Shown piece after piece: positions 1-4,633 of a stretch of DNA of 17,641 nucleotides. A program made the translations under genes and the position numbers. This DNA is from an uncultured Oscillibacter sp. (GTDB lineage: Bacteria > Bacillota_A > Clostridia > Oscillospirales > Oscillospiraceae). Location: contig CAQVQZ010000021.1 of the NCBI GenBank assembly GCA_948902155.1, positions 1 through 17,641 on the forward strand, in the 5' to 3' direction. Under the pieces are notes generated by a model. The model ran no database searches, had not been told where the DNA came from, and was given only the letters and a program-made list of their open reading frames with translations. How positions within the stretch are numbered: position 1 is the stretch's first letter; the number at the start of each line of letters is the position of its first letter.

Positions 1-252
1 GCTGACGGAGCGGCGGACCAGGCCCTTTTCCTCCATCCGGTCCAGCACGCCGTTGGCGGTGGAGGGCTTCACCCGGAGATAGTCCGCCAGCTCCTGCTGG
101 GGGGCCCGCCCGCCGTGGTGCTGGAGGTAGAGCAGGACGTGGGTCTGGACCGGGGTCACGTCGTATTGGGAGACCCGGCTGTCCATCCCGGCCTTGGCCA
201 GCTTGGACGCCCAGCCCAGGGCGGGGCCCAGCCCCTTCACGCATTCGTTCAT
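1..252 (-). CDS. MarR-family transcriptional regulator, C-terminus beyond window
   Basis: The visible 84 residues start MNECVKGLGPALGWASKLAK and read through an N-terminal helix into a winged helix-turn-helix: 'TPVQTHVLLYLQHHGG' (about 33-48), then 'PQQELADYLRVKPSTANGVLDRMEEKGLVRR' (helix, recognition helix and start of the wing). That order is the MarR/SlyA pattern, and these proteins bind DNA as dimers and often repress their own promoter. MarR proteins are usually about 140-150 aa, so roughly the C-terminal 40% lies outside the window. The start is set by AAGGAGG nine bases upstream of the ATG. A near-consensus promoter and palindromic repeats lie just upstream, so autoregulation is likely (inference). 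The ligand and target genes cannot be told from here. Confidence 0.85.
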   Translation of the reverse strand, partial: MNECVKGLGPALGWASKLAKAGMDSRVSQYDVTPVQTHVLLYLQHHGGRAPQQELADYLRVKPSTANGVLDRMEEKGLVRRSVS

Positions 253-320
253 GGTTGTAACGCCTCCTTCCGCGCCCGCCGGACCCGGCGGGACGCTGGG
301 TTTCCTATGAGACAAGTTCT

Positions 321-362
321 TTAGCGCGCTAATAATTAGTGGGCTAAATATTAGCATATTCA
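321..362. promoter_or_regulatory. Triple SlyA/MarR-like operator repeat
   Basis: TTAGCGCGCTAA (321-332) is a perfect palindrome. TTAGTGGGCTAA (336-347) is an imperfect copy, and a third TTAG half-site begins at 351. The three TTAG motifs are spaced exactly 15 bp apart. The first matches 10 of 12 positions of the known SlyA-type consensus TTAGCAAGCTAA. The repeats sit on the -10 and start region of the MarR promoter, where bound repressor would block RNA polymerase. That this gene's own product binds here is inference. Confidence 0.6.
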
Positions 363-376
363 AACCCGGATGTCAA
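348..376 (-). promoter_or_regulatory. Sigma-70-type promoter of the MarR gene
   Basis: On the minus strand a perfect -35 TTGACA (376-371) and -10 TAATAT (353-348) are separated by exactly 17 bases. Transcription would start near 341, leaving a leader of about 90 nt before the MarR start codon at 252. Confidence 0.8.
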
Positions 377-470
377 GGGGCGAAATCTGGATAATTTTTG
401 AACGATTTGTAAAAATTAGGGTGCAATTTTTGTAGGTTGTAAACAAATTGTGAAGCTTCCGGGAAACCCG

Positions 471-499
471 TTGACAATCGCGCGCCCTGCCGTTATGAT
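471..499 (+). promoter_or_regulatory. Strong sigma-70-type promoter
   Basis: TTGACA (471-476), a 17-base spacer and TATGAT (494-499) make a near-perfect promoter reading right, with a start near 506. It feeds a terminator at 563-604 before reaching the hydrolase gene at 682. Confidence 0.75.
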
Positions 500-505
500 A
501 GCCCC

Positions 506-604
506 ATCAAGCAAACCTGCTTGTGACCCCATCATTTTCCCTCTCCTTTCTCTATATCATATAGGAACACGGACAGTCCGCCGGACTGTCCGTGTTCCTT
601 TTTT
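506..604 (+). ncRNA. Candidate small RNA or attenuated leader, about 100 nt
   Basis: The promoter at 471-499 and the terminator at 563-604 define a short transcript with no credible reading frame. It would begin with a hairpin, CAAGCA (508-513), loop AACC, TGCTTG (518-523). An unstructured pyrimidine-rich stretch (about 526-553) follows, containing CTCTCCTTTCTC, which is complementary to Shine-Dalgarno sequences, and then the terminator hairpin. C/U-rich single-stranded loops are typical of trans-acting sRNAs in Firmicutes. The alternative is a cis leader of the hydrolase gene at 682 controlled by read-through. The ends are estimates. Confidence 0.45.
563..604 (+). terminator. Rho-independent terminator with 18-bp stem
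   Basis: AGGAACACGGACAGTCCG (563-580) and its exact complement (582-599) flank a single base, so the top of the stem must open into a small loop. Six T residues (599-604) follow on the plus strand. There is no comparable T-run on the other side, so it acts rightwards. Confidence 0.85.
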
Positions 605-681
605 CCGCCCCCGGCGGCGGGATACGCACCTCCGCTTCCGGGGGGCCATATAATGAACCAGCACCAAAGGAGGAATGCACC

Positions 682-1143
682 ATGGCATATTCCGACCGGG
701 AGCTGTTGGCGCGCCTGATCCAGTGCGAAGCGGGCGGCGAGGGAGAGAACGGCATGAAGGCGGTGGCGGGCGTGGTGATGAACCGCGTCCACGCCAAAGG
801 CGGCGAGTACGCCCGGGTAGGCCGGGGCAGCATCCGCAACATCATCTTCCAGCCCTATCAATTCGTCTGCGCCAGCGAGACGGAGGGAGGCGCTTACAAT
901 CCACAGAACATATACAACATGCGGCCCGAGGCCATTCATTATGAGATTGCCGACTGGGCCATTGCCGGGAACCGGCTGCCTACGGTAGCGGACTCGTTGT
1001 GGTTCTACAACCCCTTCAGTCCCGACTGCCGGAAGTTTTTCCCCACCAACGTCGGCTACTGGCAGACCCGTATTGGAGATCATTGCTTTTATAATCCGAC
1101 CGATGCGTATCGATTGTGTAATCCAGTCTTGAAAAAATTATAG
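682..1143 (+). CDS. Cell wall hydrolase, SleB/CwlJ family
   Basis: This 153-aa protein matches the SleB/CwlJ catalytic domain (Hydrolase_2 family), which cleaves peptidoglycan and in spore formers degrades cortex during germination. It opens with 'ARLIQCEAGGEGENGMKAVAGVVMNRV'-type sequence (residues 10-36), where E16 is in the position of the family's conserved catalytic glutamate. It continues with 'GSIRNIIFQPYQF' and ends with the aromatic 'FYNP' motifs (about 115 and 138). There is no signal peptide or peptidoglycan-binding domain, so it resembles the short CwlJ form more than SleB. The ATG at 682 is chosen because AAAGGAGG lies just upstream; an in-frame ATG at 592 lies inside the preceding terminator. 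Its last six bases overlap the convergent recombinase gene. Whether it acts in germination or in vegetative wall turnover is unknown. Confidence 0.85.
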   Translation: MAYSDRELLARLIQCEAGGEGENGMKAVAGVVMNRVHAKGGEYARVGRGSIRNIIFQPYQFVCASETEGGAYNPQNIYNMRPEAIHYEIADWAIAGNRLPTVADSLWFYNPFSPDCRKFFPTNVGYWQTRIGDHCFYNPTDAYRLCNPVLKKL

Positions 1144-2475
1144 GGCCAGATCATAGCGCACGCTCCTGTCCGGATAAATCCGGATTTCCTTCATCAAAAT
1201 CCGCCAAAAGTCCCGTTTGCTGCGGCGGTCCAGCTCCTCGTAGGCGGCCTGCCAGTCCTGGCCCAGCACGGCCTCCGCTCTGGCGAAGTCCGGTATCCGC
1301 ACGGGCTTGGCCTGTTCCAGCAGCGCGTCCAGGCGGGCCTTCAGGGGCCCTTGGTCGTTCCGGTACTCCTCCAGGGAAATCAGTTCGTTCAGATACAGCT
1401 CCTTCAGCCGGGACAGACGGCTGCGGACGGCGGCGATTTCCGCCTGATAGTTCCGCCCCCGGCTGCTGTCCCGCAGGCTGCCGTAGTCGATTTTGTACTG
1501 GGACAGCTTGCGGTCCACGGTGGCCATGAGGTATGCCTCAATCTTCCGCTCCGACAGGTTCACCCCGTTGCCGCAGGCTTTGCGGATGTAATGGCTGGGG
1601 CAGTTGTAAAAGGGCGTCTTGCTCCGGGTGTTGGTCCGCCCGCCCATGCGGTAGCCGCATTCGCCGCAGACGATGAGGCCGGAGAAGAGATAGACCCGGT
1701 TTTCCTTCACCTTCCGGACGGTCCGCGCCCGCATGGATTGGATTTTGCCGAACTCCTCTTTCGTGATGTAGGGCGGGCACATGTCCTCCACGCCGTAGTA
1801 GGTCCCGTAATAAGCGCTGCTGTCCAGCATCTTGCTGGCAAGCTGGTACTCGATGCGCATCCGGTAGTTCTCCCAGACGTAATCCTGGGTTTCGCTGACG
1901 GAGCCGCAGGACAGGTATTTCTGAAAGAACGCGGCCACGGCCTCCTGGGCGGCTTCGTCCTTCACCAGCTTTTTGCCCTCCAGGCGGTAGCCCGTGGGGC
2001 AGTTCCCGGTGAGGGCCTCCCGCTTTTCCCGCTTGGCGGCGAAGACGGCCTTGATGCGCTCGCTGGTGCGGTCCGCCTCGTCCTGGGCCACGCTGAGCAT
2101 GATGTTGACCTTCAGACGGCCCGAGGCGGTGGTGGTGTCGTAGTCCTCATGGATCGTCCTCCAGGCGGCTTTGTGCTGGTCGAGGACGTCCTGGACCTTG
2201 TAATACTCGCTGACGTTGCGAAACCAGCGGTCCAGCTTGGTGAAGGCGATCAGCTCCACCTTTCCGGCCCGCACGTCGGCCAGCAGCCGCTGGAGCTCCG
2301 GGCGCTTTGAAGCCGGTTTCCGGGCGGAAACGCCGTTGTCGACGTAACGGCCCACCACTTCGTGGCCCTCCCGCGCCGCCCAGGCGTCGAGGGCGCTCTG
2401 CTGGGCCTCCACCGACAGGCCGTGGATGGCCTGCTCCTCGGTGCTGACCCGGACGTATAAGGCTACGCGCTGCAT
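1138..2475 (-). CDS. Large serine recombinase (site-specific integrase/resolvase type)
   Basis: This 445-aa protein has the large serine recombinase architecture. The N-terminal resolvase domain (residues 3-150) carries 'ALYVRVSTEEQ' with catalytic Ser11, 'AFTKLDRWFRN' and the arginine-rich 'EADRTSERI' helix. A recombinase domain follows (about 155-260: 'GNCPTGYRLEGKKLV'...), then a zinc ribbon with C270-x2-C273 and C292-x8-C301, then a coiled-coil segment (about 325-400). Such enzymes integrate or excise phages, ICEs and other elements by cutting at short imperfect palindromes. At 445 aa it is at the short end for the family but all domains are intact. GGAAAGGAG lies upstream of the ATG. It follows a coiled-coil gene with a 40-bp gap, a likely operon, and runs tail-to-tail into the SleB-like gene with a 6-bp overlap. 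Confidence 0.92.
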   Translation of the reverse strand: MQRVALYVRVSTEEQAIHGLSVEAQQSALDAWAAREGHEVVGRYVDNGVSARKPASKRPELQRLLADVRAGKVELIAFTKLDRWFRNVSEYYKVQDVLDQHKAAWRTIHEDYDTTTASGRLKVNIMLSVAQDEADRTSERIKAVFAAKREKREALTGNCPTGYRLEGKKLVKDEAAQEAVAAFFQKYLSCGSVSETQDYVWENYRMRIEYQLASKMLDSSAYYGTYYGVEDMCPPYITKEEFGKIQSMRARTVRKVKENRVYLFSGLIVCGECGYRMGGRTNTRSKTPFYNCPSHYIRKACGNGVNLSERKIEAYLMATVDRKLSQYKIDYGSLRDSSRGRNYQAEIAAVRSRLSRLKELYLNELISLEEYRNDQGPLKARLDALLEQAKPVRIPDFARAEAVLGQDWQAAYEELDRRSKRDFWRILMKEIRIYPDRSVRYDLAL

Positions 2476-2515
2476 GGGCGGACGACTCCTTTCCGTGCGG
2501 CATGAGACGCGGGGG

Positions 2516-2950
2516 TCACTGCGCCTTTTTCAGCTCCGCCACATCGTGGGTCAGGAGGCGGACGACGGTTTTCAGGGTGTCCACGTCCTCCTCCAGCGCC
2601 TCCACCCGGTCCTTCGGGGCCAGGGTTTCCAGCAGAGTCTGGTGTCCCTCCGCCAGCAGGTCCAGGCGGGGGAGGACGACGCCCTCCTGGGTGACGGAGA
2701 CCTTTTGAAGGAGGTCGTGCATTTCGGACATTTCGGACTGCATTTCGGCCAAGGTCTGGTTGATTTCCTTAAACGTGTCCTCGTGCTTTGCCAGGGTCTG
2801 GTTGATTCCATTAAACGTATCCTCGTGCCTTGCCAAGGTCTGGTTGATTCCATTAAACGTGTCCTCATGCCTTGCCAAGGTCTGGTTGATTTCCTTAAAC
2901 GTGTCCTCGTGCCTTGCCAGCAGCTCTAAAATCTTCTCCTCGTTGCTCAT
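2516..2950 (-). CDS. Coiled-coil protein with four 14-residue repeats
   Basis: I do not recognise a named family. The 144-aa protein starts MSNEEKILELLARHEDTF and contains four tandem copies of a 14-residue unit, consensus LARHEDTFxxINQT (residues 11-66). The outer copies read KEINQT and the inner two NGINQT. More heptad-like sequence follows ('LAEMQSEMSEMHDLLQKV', then 'DRVEALEEDVDTLKTVVRLLTHDVAEL'). Fourteen residues equal two heptads, so a long parallel coiled coil is expected. There is no signal peptide, membrane segment or cysteine. The start at 2950 is preceded by AAGGAGG; an in-frame ATG 21 bases further up has no such site. It is the first gene of a likely two-gene operon with the recombinase. 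A recombination accessory or scaffold role is only a guess from position. Confidence 0.75.
   Translation of the reverse strand: MSNEEKILELLARHEDTFKEINQTLARHEDTFNGINQTLARHEDTFNGINQTLAKHEDTFKEINQTLAEMQSEMSEMHDLLQKVSVTQEGVVLPRLDLLAEGHQTLLETLAPKDRVEALEEDVDTLKTVVRLLTHDVAELKKAQ
2751..2918. repeat. Four tandem 42-bp repeats inside the coiled-coil gene
   Basis: The units are 2751-2792, 2793-2834, 2835-2876 and 2877-2918, all in phase with the reading frame and differing at only a few bases. Outer units share TTTCCTTAAACG and inner units share TTCCATTAAACG. Units could be gained or lost by slippage without breaking the frame. They are coding repeats with no spacers, not a CRISPR array. Confidence 0.9.
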
Positions 2951-2969
2951 GATAGCCTCCTTATTCTGC

Positions 2970-2992
2970 ATTGTGTCCAAGTTGGACACAAT
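2970..2992. promoter_or_regulatory. Perfect 23-bp palindrome upstream of the coiled-coil gene
   Basis: Arms ATTGTGTCCAA (2970-2980) and TTGGACACAAT (2982-2992) flank a single G. It lies about 20 bp upstream of the coiled-coil start codon, where an operator would sit. The core TCCAAGTTGGAC recurs at 3377-3388. It could be a repressor operator or a recombinase core site; nothing visible decides. Confidence 0.55.
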
Positions 2993-3023
2993 CGGTTTTT
3001 CACGGTTCCCGGTTTGGATTTTC

Positions 3024-3052
3024 TTGCGCTTTCCATACCGGCGTGGTATGAT
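3024..3052 (+). promoter_or_regulatory. Promoter of the type I toxin mRNA, with operator-like inverted repeat
   Basis: TTGCGC (3024-3029), a 17-base spacer and TATGAT (3047-3052) give a start near 3059. The inverted repeat CATACC-ggcgt-GGTATG (3034-3050) covers the spacer and -10, which suggests a protein could also control the promoter. Confidence 0.65.
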
Positions 3053-3087
3053 ACCTGCGGCGCTGCCAGTAACGGTAGGTGGTCCGT

Positions 3088-3126
3088 CCCCCAGCAATGG
3101 GGGCCTTGTCCCCCGGAAAGGGGGGA
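3088..3126 (+). promoter_or_regulatory. Toxin mRNA leader hairpins, the second hiding the ribosome site
   Basis: Hairpin 1 is CCCCCA (3088-3093), a GCAA tetraloop, and TGGGGG (3098-3103). Hairpin 2 is TCCCCC (3109-3114), loop GGAAAG, and GGGGGA (3121-3126). The second stem pairs the G-run that serves as the toxin's Shine-Dalgarno, so translation should be poor until it is opened. The pairing is seen directly; the regulatory effect is inferred from known type I toxin mRNAs. Confidence 0.6.
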
Positions 3127-3131
3127 TTGCT

Positions 3132-3218
3132 ATGGTTACATACAGTGAGCTTTTCGCTTACTCCCTGGTGATCATCAGCGTTGTGAGCCTGGTTCTCCAG
3201 ATTTGCAAAAGGAAATGA
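3132..3218 (+). CDS. Small hydrophobic holin-like type I toxin, 28 aa
   Basis: The peptide has a short polar N-terminus (MVTYSELF), one hydrophobic helix (AYSLVIISVVSLVLQI, residues 9-24) and a basic tail (CKRK). This is the plan of the Firmicute putative holin-like toxins of the TxpA/BsrG group, which insert in the inner membrane and harm the cell when overproduced. AAAGGGGGG precedes the ATG with a 7-base gap. The gene has its own promoter (3024-3052), leader hairpins and terminator (3291-3325). A convergent antisense RNA promoter lies at 3334-3362, so the mRNA 3' end is fully overlapped by an RNA antitoxin. The stop codon lies within a stem that doubles as the antisense RNA terminator. Toxicity is inferred from family likeness and layout. 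Confidence 0.8.
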   Translation: MVTYSELFAYSLVIISVVSLVLQICKRK

Positions 3219-3250
3219 CCGCCCCTCCGTCATGAGTGCGGTCATTTCCT
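3210..3250 (-). terminator. Antisense RNA terminator overlapping the toxin stop codon
   Basis: AGGAAATGACCGC (3210-3222) and GCGGTCATTTCCT (3238-3250) form a perfect 13-bp stem. On the minus strand it is followed by a short T-run (TTTT within CCTTTTGC). The plus-strand exit has no T-run, so it stops leftward transcription. The toxin stop codon (3216-3218) is in the stem. Confidence 0.7.
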
Positions 3251-3290
3251 GACAAACATTTAGGACGGACCGTCTGCCGGCAACGCCCCG

Positions 3291-3325
3291 CCTCCTGGGG
3301 GACCCCAATCCCCCGGGAGGTTTTT
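3291..3325 (+). terminator. Terminator of the toxin mRNA
   Basis: CCTCCTGGGGG (3291-3301) pairs with CCCCCGGGAGG (3310-3320) as an 11-bp stem with one T-G wobble, followed by TTTTT (3321-3325). Its loop-side segment CAATCCCCC (3306-3314) is also exactly complementary to the toxin Shine-Dalgarno region. Confidence 0.85.
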
Positions 3326-3333
3326 CTATGTTC

Positions 3334-3362
3334 AGTATAGCCGCCTCGTATGCATTTGTCAA
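3334..3362 (-). promoter_or_regulatory. Promoter of the antisense RNA
   Basis: On the minus strand TTGACA (3362-3357), a 17-base spacer and TATACT (3339-3334) are near consensus. It is clearly stronger than the toxin promoter, as expected for an unstable RNA antitoxin made in excess. Confidence 0.85.
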
Positions 3363-3370
3363 GCCGTCCG

Positions 3371-3393
3371 ATGGTATCCAAGTTGGACGCCAT
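3371..3393. promoter_or_regulatory. Second copy of the TCCAAGTTGGAC palindrome
   Basis: ATGGTATCCAA, G, TTGGACGCCAT is palindromic with two mismatched pairs and shares the 12-base core at 3377-3388 with the site at 2970-2992. The two copies face the same way and bracket the toxin-antitoxin locus. This copy lies just upstream of the antisense promoter. Confidence 0.5.
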
Positions 3394-3403
3394 TATTTTG
3401 ACT

Positions 3404-4039
3404 TTAATATCCATTTTGGGCAGACCGCAGCGCATTCTTTTCCCCGGTCGTTGCAGAATCGTCCGCTTCGGGTTCTACAGATTCCGTTTTCATAACTCCT
3501 TTTCCTGTTTGGATATCAATCGTCGCCGTGTTCAATACCGTTCCGGAAAAAAGAAGCTTTGCGTCAAGTTCTTCGCCTTCCACATATTCCATCGTAGTTA
3601 CGTCAAGATCGCTCCCGGAAACCCGTATTCTTGTAGTTGTTCCCAGAGCGGTATTCCAAACAGCATGGATTTCGCTATCGGAAGAAAACATCGCTTGGTA
3701 GTATTCTAACGCATAATCTGCGGGGACGAAGCTGTCGGAAGTAGCAGCCCTTCGCCAGTTGCCCGTTACATCGTTGTGGACAGAATCATAAAAATGCAAT
3801 TCCATGCCGCAAGGCAAAGTATACGTTCCGGATTTAACAGGCGCATTTTGATCTTTGTTCCCTTGATGATCTGGCTCTTCCATGGATGGATTCTGATTGT
3901 TTGTGGGTTCCTGCGGTTTATCGTGGCCTCCGCCATTCGTGCCTATGAAACAAAAGAGCCCTAATATAAGTAGAGCCCAAAACCACCAGCGCTTTAGATA
4001 GTGTCTACAGGAAATAATTGGATGGACATTTGATCCCAA
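3404..4039 (-). CDS. Membrane-anchored extracellular protein, 5' end rewritten by a MITE
   Basis: I do not recognise the family. The body has a transmembrane anchor (KRWWFWALLILGLFCFIG, about residues 16-33), a polar low-complexity linker (about 35-68, rich in N, Q, E, D, P) and a folded domain of about 110 residues. That domain begins 'SGTYTLPCGMELHFYDSVHNDVTGNW', which suggests a surface-exposed or secreted beta-rich domain. There is no lipobox. The open frame can only start at a TTG (4039-4037), and its first 14 codons are MITE sequence. The native start is probably the ATG at 4242, cut off by the insertion. A chimeric protein may be made from the TTG, but no ribosome site supports it, so the gene may be inactive. 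Confidence 0.6.
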   Translation of the reverse strand: MGSNVHPIISCRHYLKRWWFWALLILGLFCFIGTNGGGHDKPQEPTNNQNPSMEEPDHQGNKDQNAPVKSGTYTLPCGMELHFYDSVHNDVTGNWRRAATSDSFVPADYALEYYQAMFSSDSEIHAVWNTALGTTTRIRVSGSDLDVTTMEYVEGEELDAKLLFSGTVLNTATIDIQTGKGVMKTESVEPEADDSATTGEKNALRSAQNGY

Positions 4040-4201
4040 AATCTATATGAAGTCAAAACATTTTCGCAGTTTCCCAAAGAGGGCGATTTTGAAGAGTAGA
4101 TAATAATAAGTTTATTTACACCAATCAGCGATAAGATATATGTGCATATTGTAAAAAAGCTCAGCCGCCGTTAGTCCCATATATTTCCTGTAGACACTAT
4201 C
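3997..4201. mobile_element. 205-bp MITE with 20-bp perfect terminal inverted repeats
   Basis: GATAGTGTCTACAGGAAATA (3997-4016) and its exact complement (4182-4201) bound a short AT-rich segment with no coding capacity. A TA dinucleotide flanks each end (3995-3996 and 4202-4203), the target duplication expected for IS630/Tc1-mariner transposases. It is non-autonomous and would need a transposase encoded elsewhere. It separates a 13-codon N-terminal remnant (4204-4242) from the rest of the membrane-protein gene. An IS630-type origin is inferred from the TA duplication alone. Confidence 0.8.
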
Positions 4202-4203
4202 TA

Positions 4204-4242
4204 GAAAGGTTTTCCCTTTGGTTTATTTGTTGTTCTGCTCAT
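4204..4242 (-). pseudogene. Severed N-terminus of the membrane-protein gene
   Basis: The ATG at 4242 has a ribosome site (GAGGA, 8 bases upstream) and encodes MSRTTNKPKGKPF, then meets a TAG at the MITE edge. Across the element the sequence resumes as KRWWFWALLILG. A basic N-terminus leading into xKRWWFW and a membrane helix is common in Gram-positive anchored proteins, so the two parts probably formed one gene. Removing the MITE and one TA leaves the join one base out of frame, so a further small deletion is implied. Confidence 0.55.
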
Positions 4243-4332
4243 GACTGCATTCCTCTTTAATCTTGAATCTTGGAATGTGATAGAATGACCCCGCCGCCGG
4301 CGGTAATATTCTGATGAAGGGAGCTGCAATCT

Positions 4333-4533
4333 ATGGACGAGAAGAACCGCATGCCCCAATCGAATACTGCCGCCGAGGCCGCCGAATTGTTTGAAAAACT
4401 TCCGGCGGCAGATCAGGCTGCCATTGTGGACCTTATGAGAGCCTTTTTGCGGAACCGAAAACTGATACCGCTTTGCTTCAAGATCGCGTTGGCGGTATGC
4501 CGTGATTTGATTCTGTTACGCTGCGCTGGGTGA
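4333..4533 (+). CDS. Small hypothetical protein, C-terminus overlapping hicA antisense
   Basis: This 66-aa frame has a good ribosome site (AAGGGAG) and a plausible helical N-terminal part, 'AAEAAELFEKLPAADQAAIVDLMRAFLRNRK' (residues 14-43), like short helical segments found in clostridial regulators. I cannot name a family. From about residue 44 on ('LIPLCFKIALAVCRDLILLRCAG') the codons are antisense to the conserved C-terminal motif of hicA, so this tail is probably not original sequence. The gene may have lost its own 3' end when joined to the HicBA cassette. It runs convergent with hicA and overlaps it. Confidence 0.45.
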   Translation: MDEKNRMPQSNTAAEAAELFEKLPAADQAAIVDLMRAFLRNRKLIPLCFKIALAVCRDLILLRCAG

Positions 4534-4633
4534 TAGGGCTGTACCAAATATCGTGGCCGCCCTTCCCCCGGCGCAGGAAACGGCATTGATGCTGGGCGAG
4601 AATCTCCCGCACCGCTTTCTCGTACTCCGCCAT
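4413..4633 (-). pseudogene. hicA: HicA-like mRNA interferase toxin, frameshifted
   Basis: HicA proteins are small double-stranded-RNA-binding-fold toxins that cleave mRNA. The frame from ATG 4633 reads MAEYEKAVREILAQHQCRFLRRGKGGHDIWYSPITQRSVT, with the key histidine at H27 in GKGGH, then goes out of frame and stops at 4480-4478 (51 aa). One base off, the expected family ending is intact: 'IKSRHTANAILKQSGISFRF' starts at 4511 and runs open to a stop at 4415-4413. A single-base loss near 4512-4516 explains this. The truncated product lacks the conserved C-terminal helix and is probably inactive. The start overlaps the HicB-like stop codon by one base (TGATG), so the two are translationally coupled. 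A sequencing error is the main alternative. Confidence 0.7.

Larger units (their letters stand above)
3206..3327 (-). ncRNA. Antisense RNA antitoxin, about 120 nt
   Basis: A consensus minus-strand promoter (3334-3362) would start an RNA near 3327. It would end at the hairpin 3210-3250, whose leftward exit reads CCTTTTGC. The RNA overlaps the 3' end of the toxin mRNA, from its terminator back through the stop codon, the tail-to-tail arrangement known from TxpA/RatA-type loci. It should form a duplex with the toxin message, blocking translation or prompting RNase III cleavage. The RNA ends are estimates. Confidence 0.75.

Noticed and set aside
592..681. Extended N-terminus for the SleB-like protein
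   Set aside because: It would start next to the terminator T-run and lacks a ribosome site, whereas AAAGGAGG sits just before the ATG at 682.
1351..2310. A 319-codon plus-strand frame within the recombinase
   Set aside because: Antisense shadow, compositionally biased, while the minus frame has the full serine recombinase domain set.
2751..2918. Tandem 42-bp repeats considered as a CRISPR array
   Set aside because: There are no spacers, the units are contiguous and keep a coding frame, and no cas genes are present.
3776..3964. A 62-codon plus-strand frame within the membrane-protein gene
   Set aside because: No ribosome site, and the minus frame has a coherent anchor, linker and domain layout.
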